Below, piece by piece: positions 1-8,346 of a stretch of DNA of 64,000 bases. Under the pieces are notes generated by a model. That model saw only the letters and a list, made by a program, of their open reading frames with translations. It was not told where the DNA came from and did not search any database. This DNA is from Pseudomonas asuensis. Its GTDB lineage: Bacteria; Pseudomonadota; Gammaproteobacteria; Pseudomonadales; Pseudomonadaceae. Position numbers and translations under genes: made by a program. Positions within the stretch are counted from its first letter, which is position 1. Every line of letters begins with the position of its first letter. Location of the stretch: assembly GCF_014646755.1 (NCBI RefSeq), contig NZ_BMNW01000005.1, forward strand, positions 372,001 through 436,000. Reading direction: 5' to 3'.

Positions 1-493
1 AATAAGAGCATTATCTTTAAACAAAAGGATTTCGCTTATTAACGCTTAACATCAGTAAAACTCTAATTTTCCTAGTGACCCTACTAAGCGCCACGCAAGT
101 ACTTATTCAAGTGCCGTGCCAAAAAGCAAAAGATTTGCAGATATAGTTCATAGACTTTCACCACTCAATTGATGAAATACGTCAAGAATGGGGGTTAGCG
201 AGGAGATAATAAAACAAGAAAGAGGTTTTGCCAGTGCGCTTAAGCAGGCATTGATAATGGCAATTTGGCAGCTTCTGACGCTACTATTTCGTCATCAATC
301 TGGCGCTCTAACGCCATGTGACGGGATGCTGACTCTCTGCCAGTACGAGGCTGAAATAGCTCTTGAAGTAGATTGCCTAATGCCTGGAAACACCCCAAGC
401 ATGGGCGATAGCGGCACGGCTCGATGTATCGCTTCAGCACAGTAGGCCGTTTACTCATAAACGGCAGGACATGATCCTGCCGTCATTATGCCG
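1..493. other. Unassigned left edge, no supported gene
   Basis: The first 190 bases are AT-rich and carry no convincing coding frame. Two overlapping short frames occupy 188-445 (+) and 240-458 (-). Neither has a recognisable domain or a good ribosome binding site, so neither is called. The stretch could hold a decayed gene. It lies just downstream of the minus-strand SDR gene. Confidence 0.5.
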
Positions 494-1255
494 TCATTCG
501 CTTCGATGAATGTTGAAACTATTCCAGGCTTGGCACGTGGCCATCAGCTCAATCCGGTTGATGTTTACATGCTTGGGCTGGTTCAACGCCCAGTGAATCG
601 ACTCCGCAATATCCTCAGGCGTCAGCGGATCGGTTCCGGCATACACGGCATCAGCCTTACTCTTGTCACCCCCAAAACGCACAACGGAAAACTCGGTTTC
701 GGAAAGCCCGGGCTCAATATTGGTTACGCGGACGCCAGTACCCTGCAGGTCACAACGCAGGTTCAGCGTGAACTGTTTAACGAACGCCTTGGTAGCACCA
801 TAGACATGGCTACCCGGATACGGCCAATTACCGGCTACCGAGCCCAGGTTGACAATGCCAGAGCCAGCACCATGGGCAATGAGCCTTGGCAGTAACAGGC
901 GGGTGCAGTACAGGACGCCCTTGATATTAGTATCGACCATGGTGTCCCAGTCATCCAGATCGCACTGCTGCGCCGGGGTTGTCCCTAAGGCCAGCCCTGC
1001 GTTGTTGACCAGACCACGAAGGGTGGAAAACTCTTCAGGCAGTGCGTTAACTGCTGCCTCGACAGCCGCACGGTCCCGGACATCCAGCACGATGGGATGC
1101 ACCTTGGTGTGCGCTGAAAGCTCCTCGGCCAATGCACTCAGGCGATCTTCACGGCGGCCGGTAATGATAAGGGACCAGCCATCCTTGGCGAAGCGACGTG
1201 CTGTAGCCGCACCAAAGCCGGAGGTTGCGCCGGTTATGAACAAAGTCGAAGTCAT
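494..1255 (-). CDS. SDR family NADP-dependent oxidoreductase (YdfG-like)
   Basis: Classical short-chain dehydrogenase/reductase of 253 residues, probably cytosolic. The N-terminal nucleotide-binding motif TGATSGFG lies near residues 8-15, NNAG lies mid-protein, and the catalytic Ser-Tyr-Lys set appears as NLGSVAG and YGATK. The sequence pattern resembles YdfG-type 3-hydroxy acid dehydrogenases that act on L-allo-threonine or serine; the substrate is inferred from similarity only. The ATG at 1255 is chosen because AAGGAG lies 8 nt upstream; a TTG one codon earlier is less likely. It is a single gene with the palindrome/DnaA-box array immediately upstream, so that array lies in its promoter region. 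Confidence 0.85.
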   Translation of the reverse strand: MTSTLFITGATSGFGAATARRFAKDGWSLIITGRREDRLSALAEELSAHTKVHPIVLDVRDRAAVEAAVNALPEEFSTLRGLVNNAGLALGTTPAQQCDLDDWDTMVDTNIKGVLYCTRLLLPRLIAHGAGSGIVNLGSVAGNWPYPGSHVYGATKAFVKQFTLNLRCDLQGTGVRVTNIEPGLSETEFSVVRFGGDKSKADAVYAGTDPLTPEDIAESIHWALNQPKHVNINRIELMATCQAWNSFNIHRSE

Positions 1256-1364
1256 CAATGCAGCTCCTTGAGGTTGAAAAGGATTATTCGAGAGTAACGC
1301 ACTCCGTCATGCTTGAGACGGTACAGTTATAGCGAAACAGCTGTTATTTCAGCAGGTTGTGCTC

Positions 1365-1910
1365 TGATCAATTTTTGATCAGCATGCTGTAAGCCAGATA
1401 AGCCGTGGCCTGCACACAAGCACTCAGATGTTATTCACAGGCTTGCCCGCATTAACCGTGCATAACGTAAAGCGCTGTAGCTTTTTCCCTGTCTCACCCT
1501 CAGTGCAGCTACTCACGCACATGAATAAAGTGGCTTCCAAGAAACTGATCATTTTTTGAGCATATCTGTGGACAGTTGATGAACTATGGCTTCTGGCCAT
1601 GTACCCAAAGGTTATACACAGCCTTACTCGTTAAAAACGTGTACAAATCCCGTAAATCTGACTTTCAAAATACTGATCATTTTTTGATCACCTCTCTGCA
1701 GCCCTTGCCAGACAAGGCTTACAGCAAACCTTCCAAGTGTTATCAACAGGCTTGCTCATTAAATTAGTGGGTATGTTGATAACCAGAATCTCTTTGTACT
1801 TCTAGACTTTTATCGGCTTATGCATAAGTGATCAAAAATTGATCAATCTCATACATACCCTATCTGTCATGGCCAGCAGGCATGTATCCTAAGGTTATCC
1901 ACAGCGTGCT
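1365..1910. repeat. Four phased units: TGATCA-N5-TGATCA palindrome plus DnaA-like box
   Basis: Four 17-bp elements of the form TGATCA-N5-TGATCA start at 1365, 1546 (one mismatch, ending TGAGCA), 1674 and 1829. Each is followed by a 9-mer starting exactly 66 bp after the palindrome start: TTATTCACA (1431), TTATACACA (1612), TTATCAACA (1740) and TTATCCACA (1895). Three of these fit the DnaA-box consensus TTWTNCACA and the last is the perfect strong box. A fifth, inverted TTATCAACA lies at 1774-1782. A short tail resembling GGCTTGCTC follows the first three boxes. Distances between units vary (181, 128, 155 bp) while the internal spacing does not. The 49 bp between palindrome and box are poorly conserved. 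The function is unknown; DnaA titration or reactivation, an origin-like element or tandem regulatory sites are possible. Confidence 0.75.
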
Positions 1911-1920
1911 CCACGCAGAA

Positions 1921-1935
1921 CGTGAGTAACTCACG
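1921..1935. promoter_or_regulatory. Perfect 15-bp palindrome next to the array
   Basis: CGTGAGTAACTCACG is a perfect 7-1-7 inverted repeat just after the last DnaA-like box. It may be an operator or part of the array; the sequence gives no direct link to a known regulator. Confidence 0.35.
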
Positions 1936-2035
1936 TTTATTCCGTTGTGACGGCCTATGGAGCGTAACGCCCAAGAGAGACAGATACTCATACGCTTTAG
2001 CCTCTCCTCAGCCTCTGCACGCTACAGGCGCTCCG

Positions 2036-2968
2036 TTAAGTGTTATGCAGGATGTACTGGGCAGCCAGCAGGTCTTCAACTGCATAGCCTACAGACTTGA
2101 AGAGAGTAATTTCCTGATCATTATTGCGTACGCCGTTGCCCTGCAAGAGATGCTGTAACTCAGTAGTGAGATCGCTCTCCTGAATCACACCGTCCTCTAA
2201 AGCGAAGAGCAGATCGCCAGCCTCCTCCAGCGCGCCTGCACGTGTATCGACCACGATTCGTGCGCGCGCAACAGCCGCAGAATCGGTTTCTCGCATAGAC
2301 GGAAGAAAAGCACCTACCAGATCCAGGTGGCAGCCCGGCTTGAGCCACTCACCCAACACCAGCGGCTCACGAGAGGTAGTCACGCAGGTCACTACATCGG
2401 CGCGCCTAACACTTGCCGCCAGCGCGTCGCTTGCCGAAACCGGATAACCCTCTCCATGCAGACGCGCAGCCAGTGACTTGGCCTTACTGTAGTCACGCCC
2501 CCAGATTTCGATCCGGCTGTAATCGCGTACAGCCATGTGTGCACGCACCATGTGGGCGGCCAGTGTGCCGGTCCCCACGATAGTCAGGCTCAACGCATCC
2601 CGGCGAGCCAAGTAATCAGCCGCCAACGCCGACGTGCAGGCGGTACGCCGAGCGGTTAGCTCTGACGCTTCCATCAGCGCCAGAGGTTGTCCTGTCGTAT
2701 CGTCGAACAAGGCAAATACGGCGGCAACCGAAGGCAGATCCCGCTGGCTGTTTTCCGGAAAAACGGTCACCAGCTTGACCCCAACACCCTGGCCTTTCTG
2801 CCAGACCGGCATGGTCAAAAGCGACGCCTGTCCTTCCGGCAATGCATGGGCCTGACGGGTCGGTGTGGTACTCGAATGAGCAATCCCGCTGCGAAGCGCA
2901 TCGATCAGCCCGGCGTAATCGAGCACGGTAGCAACATCAGCATTGGTAAAGAAACGGATGGAAGACAT
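2036..2968 (-). CDS. Ornithine cyclodeaminase/mu-crystallin family imine reductase
   Basis: A 310-residue member of the OCD/mu-crystallin family. Family members include ornithine cyclodeaminase, alanine dehydrogenase and reductases of delta-1-pyrroline- or delta-1-piperideine-2-carboxylate (cyclic ketimines). The Rossmann motif VGTGTLAAHM lies in the second half, and the VKLVT and DLVGAFLP family motifs are present. The ATG at 2968 has GGGAG 7 nt upstream; a GTG nine codons earlier lacks such a site. It lies 94 bp downstream of livF on the same strand and may belong to that transcript. With amaA and amaB nearby, reduction of piperideine-2-carboxylate to L-pipecolate is the favoured inference. 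True ornithine cyclodeaminase remains an alternative. Confidence 0.75.
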   Translation of the reverse strand: MSSIRFFTNADVATVLDYAGLIDALRSGIAHSSTTPTRQAHALPEGQASLLTMPVWQKGQGVGVKLVTVFPENSQRDLPSVAAVFALFDDTTGQPLALMEASELTARRTACTSALAADYLARRDALSLTIVGTGTLAAHMVRAHMAVRDYSRIEIWGRDYSKAKSLAARLHGEGYPVSASDALAASVRRADVVTCVTTSREPLVLGEWLKPGCHLDLVGAFLPSMRETDSAAVARARIVVDTRAGALEEAGDLLFALEDGVIQESDLTTELQHLLQGNGVRNNDQEITLFKSVGYAVEDLLAAQYILHNT

Positions 2969-3062
2969 GCGAACTCCCGGATCGAAAGGAAACACGCCAA
3001 GGCACGTGATAAGAGATAGCCTGCATCAATACTATGGAGCCTGACACAGGCTGAATACTGAC

Positions 3063-3779
3063 TTAATGGCCGCCGAGATAGGCTTCCCGGACCTGAGGAT
3101 CAGCCAATAGCTCCTTACCGCTGCCTGTCATGCGGATCTCACCTGTCACCATCACATACGCGCGATCCGAGAGCCTGAGCGCATGGTTGGCATTCTGCTC
3201 AACGAGGAAAATCGTCATGCCGGTTTGAGCCAATTCCCGAAGGATCTGAAAAATCTGCTTCACCACAATAGGCGCAAGGCCCAGGCTGGGTTCATCCAAT
3301 AGGAGTAGCTTGGGCCGACTCATAAGGGCGCGGGCAATGGCCAGCATCTGCTGTTCCCCCCCGGACATGGTCATTGCCCGCTGGTTACGCCGCTCCTTGA
3401 GACGCGGAAACAGCTCGAACATGTGTTGCATGTCCTCATCCACGTGCTTGGTGCCAATGGGGATAGTTCCCATCAGCAGATTTTCCTCCACGCTCATGTC
3501 AGGAAAGACATGCCGCCCCTCCGGCGACTGGGCGATCCCATTGGACGCAACGAAATGGGCGCTTTTCTGAGTAATCTCCTCGCCGCGGTACATGATCTGG
3601 CCGTTTCGTGCCCGAGGTTGGCCAAAGATAGACATGAGCAGCGTAGATTTACCTGCACCGTTGGCACCAATCAGGCTGACCGTCTCGCCCTCATTGATAT
3701 GCAGCGAGACGCCCCTGAGCGCCTGGATTGGCCCGTAAAACACATCCACGTTCCTGAATTCCAGCAATGGCATGGTCAT
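3063..3779 (-). CDS. livF: Branched-chain amino acid-type ABC transporter ATPase LivF
   Basis: A 238-residue ATP-binding subunit of a HAAT-family importer. Walker A GANGAGKST lies near residue 36, the ABC signature MSGGEQQM is mid-protein, and Walker B LLLLDEPS is followed by the H-loop region LVEQN. Its length matches LivF. The ATG at 3779 overlaps the livG stop in an ATGA arrangement, so translation is probably coupled. It is the last transporter gene of livKHMGF. The family usually imports Leu/Ile/Val, but some members carry other amino acids, urea or amides. The substrate here is therefore open, and the adjacent lysine/pipecolate genes suggest a non-canonical one. Confidence 0.92.
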   Translation of the reverse strand: MTMPLLEFRNVDVFYGPIQALRGVSLHINEGETVSLIGANGAGKSTLLMSIFGQPRARNGQIMYRGEEITQKSAHFVASNGIAQSPEGRHVFPDMSVEENLLMGTIPIGTKHVDEDMQHMFELFPRLKERRNQRAMTMSGGEQQMLAIARALMSRPKLLLLDEPSLGLAPIVVKQIFQILRELAQTGMTIFLVEQNANHALRLSDRAYVMVTGEIRMTGSGKELLADPQVREAYLGGH

Positions 3780-4651
3780 GCCACTTCCTCCTCATCCGCA
3801 CCCAGATAGGCGGCAATGACCTTTGGATTATTCTTGATTTCGTCCGGCAGGCCTTGAGCGATTACGTTGCCATGATCGAGCACAACAATATGGTCAGAGA
3901 TGCTCATGACCATGCCCATGTCATGCTCGATCAGCAGCACGGTGATCCTGTGCTCGTCTCGCAAACGTCGAATAATGGCTGACAGCGCCTCGGTCTCGGC
4001 AGGGTTAAGGCCTGCGGCGGGCTCGTCCAGGCAAATCAGCTCGGGCCGTGTACACATCGCCCGGGCAATTTCCAGACGACGCTGCTGCCCATAGGACATC
4101 TCCCCAGCCAGGCGATTGGCGGAGTCGGTCAGCCCAACCACCTCCAGCCAGTAGAAGGCAACATCCAGCGCCTTTTCCTCAGCTTGGCGGAAGCCCTTTG
4201 TATTGAACACGCCTGCAAGCAAATTGCGGTTGATCCACATGTGTTGGGCCACCAGCAGGTTCTCGATAACGGACATTTCCTTGAACAGCCGAATGTTCTG
4301 AAACGTGCGTGCAAGCCCTGCCCGATTTACCAGATGCGTGCCACCAAACATCTTGTACCAGAGTCGGCTGCCAAACTGCGCTGGATTGATAAAGTCGGTG
4401 GGTTGGAACGGCTCACCCATGATCTTGCCCACATCCGTTTGCGGGCCTTTTTCCGTGTTAAGCAGGATGCGCCCGTCAGTGGCCTTGTAAAAGCCGGTCA
4501 GGCAGTTGAAAACGGTAGTTTTACCTGCTCCATTCGGGCCAATTAACGCGGTGATCGAATGGCGACGAATGTTGAAATCCACTGCCGACAGCGCTTTGAT
4601 CCCACCAAAGCGCATGCCCAGTCCTTCGACGGTAAGGATGTTATCGCTCAT
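3776..4651 (-). CDS. livG: Branched-chain amino acid-type ABC transporter ATPase LivG
   Basis: A 291-residue ATP-binding subunit, the longer of the two ATPases as is usual for LivG. Walker A is GPNGAGKTT, the signature is MSYGQQRRLEIARA, and Walker B ICLDEPAAGLNP carries the LivG-typical AAGLNP. The central insertion is typical for this subfamily. Its start overlaps the livM stop by ATGA and its own stop overlaps livF, so livM, livG and livF form a tightly coupled block. It pairs with LivF on the cytoplasmic face of the LivHM permease. Confidence 0.92.
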   Translation of the reverse strand: MSDNILTVEGLGMRFGGIKALSAVDFNIRRHSITALIGPNGAGKTTVFNCLTGFYKATDGRILLNTEKGPQTDVGKIMGEPFQPTDFINPAQFGSRLWYKMFGGTHLVNRAGLARTFQNIRLFKEMSVIENLLVAQHMWINRNLLAGVFNTKGFRQAEEKALDVAFYWLEVVGLTDSANRLAGEMSYGQQRRLEIARAMCTRPELICLDEPAAGLNPAETEALSAIIRRLRDEHRITVLLIEHDMGMVMSISDHIVVLDHGNVIAQGLPDEIKNNPKVIAAYLGADEEEVA

Positions 4652-5928
4652 GGCGCCACTCCCTTACGAATCGCGAAACCGCTGCGGCTGATGCGGATAA
4701 GGCCACGCGGACGCCACATCATCATCACGACCATCAACACACCAAAGACCAGCATGCGGATGTCGCCGAACTCACGCAGCACCTCAAACAGCAATGTCAT
4801 CACAAAGGCGGAGATCACGACGCCCATCGTAGAGCCCAAGCCGCCCAGCACCACAATGGCCAAGACCAGCACAGACTCAAAGAAGTTAAACGAGGCCGGG
4901 TTGATAAAGCCTTGGTAGGTTGCAAAAAACACCCCGGCAATACCGGCTGTAGAGGCGCCAATCATGAACGCCGAAAGCTTGACCAGCACATGGTTCAGGC
5001 CCATGGCCCGGCAAGCGATTTCATCTTCACGCAATGCTTCCCAGGCGCGGCCAATAGGCATGCGCGTGAGACGGTGCTTGATATAGAGCACCAGCAGTAC
5101 GATCAGAAACAGCACCCCGTAGATGAAAATCATGGTGGCATTGGGGTTGTAGGAGACGCCCAGAAGCTCATGTATAGGGACTCCGCCTTCCTTCGCCCGC
5201 CGACCGAACTCGATGCCAAAGAACGTAGGCGACGGCGCAGAAACTCCGTTGGGACCGTTGGTGAATTCCAGCCAGTTATTGAGCACCAGTCGAATGATCT
5301 CGCCAAAACCCAGGGTCACAATGGCGAGGTAATCCCCATGCATCCTGAGCACCGGAAAGCCAAGAATCGCCCCGGCCACCGCAGCCATAACCGCTGCCAG
5401 GGGAATCATCGTCCAGAAGCCCAGCCCCAGGTATTGGTAACCCAGCGCCAGCCCATAGGCCCCGATGGCATAAAAGCCTACATAGCCAAGGTCCAGCAGG
5501 CCGGCAAGCCCAACCACGATATTCAGGCCCAGACCAAGCAGCACATAGATCAGGCAGAGGATGACTACGGTCAGCCAGTACTTGTTGGCCAGAAAAGGCA
5601 AGGCAATGGCAACCAGGATCACAACGGGCAGAATAAACCGGAGGTTGGACTTGTATCCTGGCGGCAGCACATGCACGCCGCCGTCATTGCGCCTGAAAGA
5701 TTCGATCCAGGCACGCCCTTTGTTTGTCTGGCCAAACACGCTAAGCAGGAAGCGCCCAGCCATTACCACTGCCACCATAATGGCGACACGCTGGGGTTCT
5801 ACATTAAAGCCGTAACCGTCGAGCACAATACCCACGATAGGGCCGAACAGGATCAGCGACACCAACCCAACCATGAAGGTATCGCGCAGGATCACCTTGA
5901 TATCAAAGGAAGAAGAGGTCTGGGTCAT
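4648..5928 (-). CDS. livM: Branched-chain amino acid-type ABC transporter permease LivM
   Basis: A 426-residue inner-membrane permease with multiple hydrophobic helices and the family regions GLNIVVGLAGLLDLGYVGFY and RAWEALREDEIACRAMG (the EAA-like loop). It is longer than minimal LivM because of an N-terminal extension of about 110 residues with two hydrophobic segments, as in gammaproteobacterial LivM. The ATG at 5928 has AAGGTG about 7 nt upstream and lies 4 nt after the livH stop. It partners with LivH to form the translocation pore. Confidence 0.92.
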   Translation of the reverse strand: MTQTSSSFDIKVILRDTFMVGLVSLILFGPIVGIVLDGYGFNVEPQRVAIMVAVVMAGRFLLSVFGQTNKGRAWIESFRRNDGGVHVLPPGYKSNLRFILPVVILVAIALPFLANKYWLTVVILCLIYVLLGLGLNIVVGLAGLLDLGYVGFYAIGAYGLALGYQYLGLGFWTMIPLAAVMAAVAGAILGFPVLRMHGDYLAIVTLGFGEIIRLVLNNWLEFTNGPNGVSAPSPTFFGIEFGRRAKEGGVPIHELLGVSYNPNATMIFIYGVLFLIVLLVLYIKHRLTRMPIGRAWEALREDEIACRAMGLNHVLVKLSAFMIGASTAGIAGVFFATYQGFINPASFNFFESVLVLAIVVLGGLGSTMGVVISAFVMTLLFEVLREFGDIRMLVFGVLMVVMMMWRPRGLIRISRSGFAIRKGVAP

Positions 5929-5932
5929 AACA

Positions 5933-6847
5933 TCACACCTTGGCTACATGCGGCTTGCCGAGCAGGCCCTGGGGCCTGAAGATCAAGATCAGTACCAGCA
6001 ATGAGAAGCTGAAGACGTCCTTGTAATCGCTATTCACAAGCCCTGCGAATTGCGCTTCAGACACACCAAGGATGATGCCGCCAAGCATTGCACCGGGCAG
6101 TGAGCCGATACCGCCCAGGACCGCTGCGGTAAACGCCTTGATACCGATAATGAAGCCGGCGTAGAAGTCGAACGTGCCGTAGTTCATGGTGATCAGGACA
6201 CCGGCCAGCGCCGCCATGGCCGCACCAATGATGAACACATATGAGATCACCCGATCGGTATTGATACCCAGAATCTGCGCCATCTTGCGATCCTGCTGGG
6301 TCGCACGGCACATGCGGCCCAAGGTGGTTTTCTGGATCACATAGGTCAGAAGGCCCATGCCCACAATCGAGGCGACGATAATAAAGATCTTGGTATAGGT
6401 AATGATGACAAAGCCTTCACCGATGTGGAGGCGCAGTGCCCCATCAAGCAGTGTTGGTACACCCTGTTGGCGAGCCCCTTGGGCCAGCTGTACATAGTTT
6501 TGCAAGATCAGCGACATGCCGATGGCCGAGATCAGCGGTGCCAGGCGTGTGGAATTACGCAGCGGTTTATAGGCGATCCGCTCGATCGCCCAGCCATACA
6601 GACTGGTTACCACCACACTAAAAATCAGGGTGCCCAGGATCATTACAGGAAAGGAATGCAGACCGAAAAAACTCATCAAGGCAAGGCCAATGGCCGCAAG
6701 GTAAGCGGACACCATGTACACATCGCCGTGAGCAAAGTTGATCATGCCAATAATGCCGTACACCATCGTGTAACCGATGGCGATCAGCCCGTATACCGAG
6801 CCCAGGGTCAGGCCGTTGATGAGTTGTTGCAGGAAGATACCGTCCAC
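5933..6847 (-). CDS. livH: Branched-chain amino acid-type ABC transporter permease LivH
   Basis: A polytopic permease of about 304 residues. Near the N-terminus it carries the LivH hallmark segments NGLTLGSVYGLIAIGYTMVY and GMINFAHGDVYM, and the C-terminal half contains AVLGGIGSLPGAMLGG. The start is uncertain. A GTG at 6847 gives the family-like beginning (DGIFLQQLINGLTLG); a TTG at 6865 would add six residues. No ATG is available nearby. It is transcribed from livK with about 100 bp between, enough for a processing or attenuation hairpin: GGAGGTGAGGTCCC-like GC-rich sequence lies around 6890-6925. Confidence 0.88.
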   Translation of the reverse strand: MDGIFLQQLINGLTLGSVYGLIAIGYTMVYGIIGMINFAHGDVYMVSAYLAAIGLALMSFFGLHSFPVMILGTLIFSVVVTSLYGWAIERIAYKPLRNSTRLAPLISAIGMSLILQNYVQLAQGARQQGVPTLLDGALRLHIGEGFVIITYTKIFIIVASIVGMGLLTYVIQKTTLGRMCRATQQDRKMAQILGINTDRVISYVFIIGAAMAALAGVLITMNYGTFDFYAGFIIGIKAFTAAVLGGIGSLPGAMLGGIILGVSEAQFAGLVNSDYKDVFSFSLLVLILIFRPQGLLGKPHVAKV

Positions 6848-6897
6848 GATGTCGTTCTCGCGCAAGCGGTTGAGTAAGGACGCGTCGGGACCTCACC

Positions 6898-6921
6898 TCC
6901 GGCGTGCTCAGCCGGAGGTGA
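6898..6921 (-). terminator. Intercistronic hairpin between livK and livH
   Basis: The repeat CACCTCCGGC (6894-6903) and GCCGGAGGTG (6911-6920) can pair as a 10-bp GC-rich stem with a loop of about 7 nt. No T-tract is obvious. It probably stabilises or attenuates the livK message so that the binding protein is made in excess, a common arrangement in such operons; that role is inferred. Confidence 0.5.
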
Positions 6922-6946
6922 AAGACGCATGAACGTAGAAAGAGAA

Positions 6947-8068
6947 TCAAGGCAGCTGGTTGTACTTGCCTTTATCGTCCCACTCGTACATCACGTAGTC
7001 AGAGACTTTGAGATCGCCTTTGCCGTCCCAGGACTTTTCACCCAGAACAGTAGGAACGGTATGGCTCTTAAGCCACTCGGAGGCAGCCTCGCCCTCCGTG
7101 CTGCCGGCGCCGTTAAAGGCAGCCGCTACGGCTTGCAAGGACGCATAGGAGTAAAGTGTGTAGCCTTCCGGCTCATAACCCGAGGCGCGCAGCTTATCGA
7201 CTACGCCTTTACCAGCCGGGCTTTTCAGCGGATCAGCGCCAAAGGTCATCAACACGCCCTTGGTGTATTGCGGGCCGCCTGCTGTTGTCACCATGTCGGC
7301 CGAGACAATGCCATCGCCCGAGACAAACTTGGCGTTTACACCTTGCTCACGCATCTGGCGAACCAACGGGCCGGCTTCCGGGTGCAGACCGCCAAAGTAA
7401 ACAACCTCGGCACCAGAGGAGCGAATCTTCGTTACCAGGGAGTTGAAGTCCTTCTCACCGCGCGTCAGGCCTTCATAGAGCACTTCCTTCACGCCACGCT
7501 TGGCCAGCTGGGCCTTCATGGCATCCGCCAGGCCCTGGCCGTAAGCATCCTTGTCATGGATAACGGCTACCTTTTTCGCCTTTAACGTGTCCACGATGTA
7601 GTTGGCCGCCACGACCCCCTGCTGGTCATCACGACCACACATTCGGAATACCCCGGTCAGGCCACGCTCGGTGATTTGTGGATTGGTTGATCCCGGGGTG
7701 ATGGAGATAATCCCGGCTTCATCGTAAATATCTGATGCAGGCAAGGTATTGGAAGAGCAAAAGTGGCCGATCACGGCCTTGACCTTTTCGGAGTCGACCA
7801 GTCGGTTGGCAACCGCTACCGCCTGTTTAGGCTCGCAGGCATCATCCCCTTGTACCAGTTTGATTTTTTCGCCATTGATACCACCAGCAGCGTTAATGTC
7901 CTCAGCAGCCAGTGTTGCACCTTTCCAGAACTGTTCCCCATAGGCGGCGTTAGCGCCGGTAAAGGGGCCTGCAACACCGATGACAACATCGGCTTGAACC
8001 AATGAAGAGAACGAAAGAGCCGAGCCTATTGCGAGAGCCAGAATGCCTTTTCTGTAAATCTGCGACAT
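6947..8068 (-). CDS. livK: Periplasmic amino acid-binding protein LivK/LivJ family
   Basis: A type I periplasmic binding protein of 373 residues. The signal peptide runs from MSQIYRKG through a hydrophobic core to VQA, with mature DVVIGVAGPFTGANAAYGEQ as in Leu/Ile/Val-binding proteins. GDDACEPKQAVAVANRLV and GHFCSS carry the conserved disulfide region. The ATG at 8068 gives a clean signal peptide. An ATG at 8113 would add 15 residues before it and is less likely, although an AGAGGAGG sits just after that upstream codon. It is the first gene of livKHMGF and captures the substrate for the permease. Ligand identity cannot be read from the sequence. Confidence 0.9.
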   Translation of the reverse strand: MSQIYRKGILALAIGSALSFSSLVQADVVIGVAGPFTGANAAYGEQFWKGATLAAEDINAAGGINGEKIKLVQGDDACEPKQAVAVANRLVDSEKVKAVIGHFCSSNTLPASDIYDEAGIISITPGSTNPQITERGLTGVFRMCGRDDQQGVVAANYIVDTLKAKKVAVIHDKDAYGQGLADAMKAQLAKRGVKEVLYEGLTRGEKDFNSLVTKIRSSGAEVVYFGGLHPEAGPLVRQMREQGVNAKFVSGDGIVSADMVTTAGGPQYTKGVLMTFGADPLKSPAGKGVVDKLRASGYEPEGYTLYSYASLQAVAAAFNGAGSTEGEAASEWLKSHTVPTVLGEKSWDGKGDLKVSDYVMYEWDDKGKYNQLP

Positions 8069-8346
8069 GGGAGGTTTGCTCCAGATGGTTTGTTGGCCTC
8101 CTCTAAACAGCAATCCACATGCCAGCGCTCTGATATCGTAAAAAAATCTTCAAAATCATGGTTTTTGTAAAAAATCAGAGGTTTTTGCAAGAAATTGGCA
8201 AAATGCTTCGCCAGCCTGCGACTAAAGCAGCGCTTGCATCTGTGTAAGGTCACTCACGAAACATCGTTCAGGACAGCGAAACGGCCTAGATGCACTGTCC
8301 TGATCTTGTCATCTTCACCCCTTGCACCAATAAGTAACACTGCGAG

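Noticed and set aside
188-458. Overlapping short frames on both strands (85 and 72 codons)
   Set aside because: No domain, no ribosome binding site and antisense to each other; base pattern gives no reason to prefer either.
1576-1767. A 63-codon plus-strand frame inside the palindrome array
   Set aside because: It runs through the repeated palindrome and box elements and has no ribosome binding site; the repeats explain the sequence better.
1365-1845. TGATCA-N5-TGATCA elements as Anr/FNR boxes
   Set aside because: Anr sites are TTGAT-N4-ATCAA; the half-site order and spacing here do not fit, so no FNR-type call was made.
4912-5979. A 355-codon plus-strand frame opposite livM
   Set aside because: It is the antisense shadow of livM, which has strong permease features and operon context.
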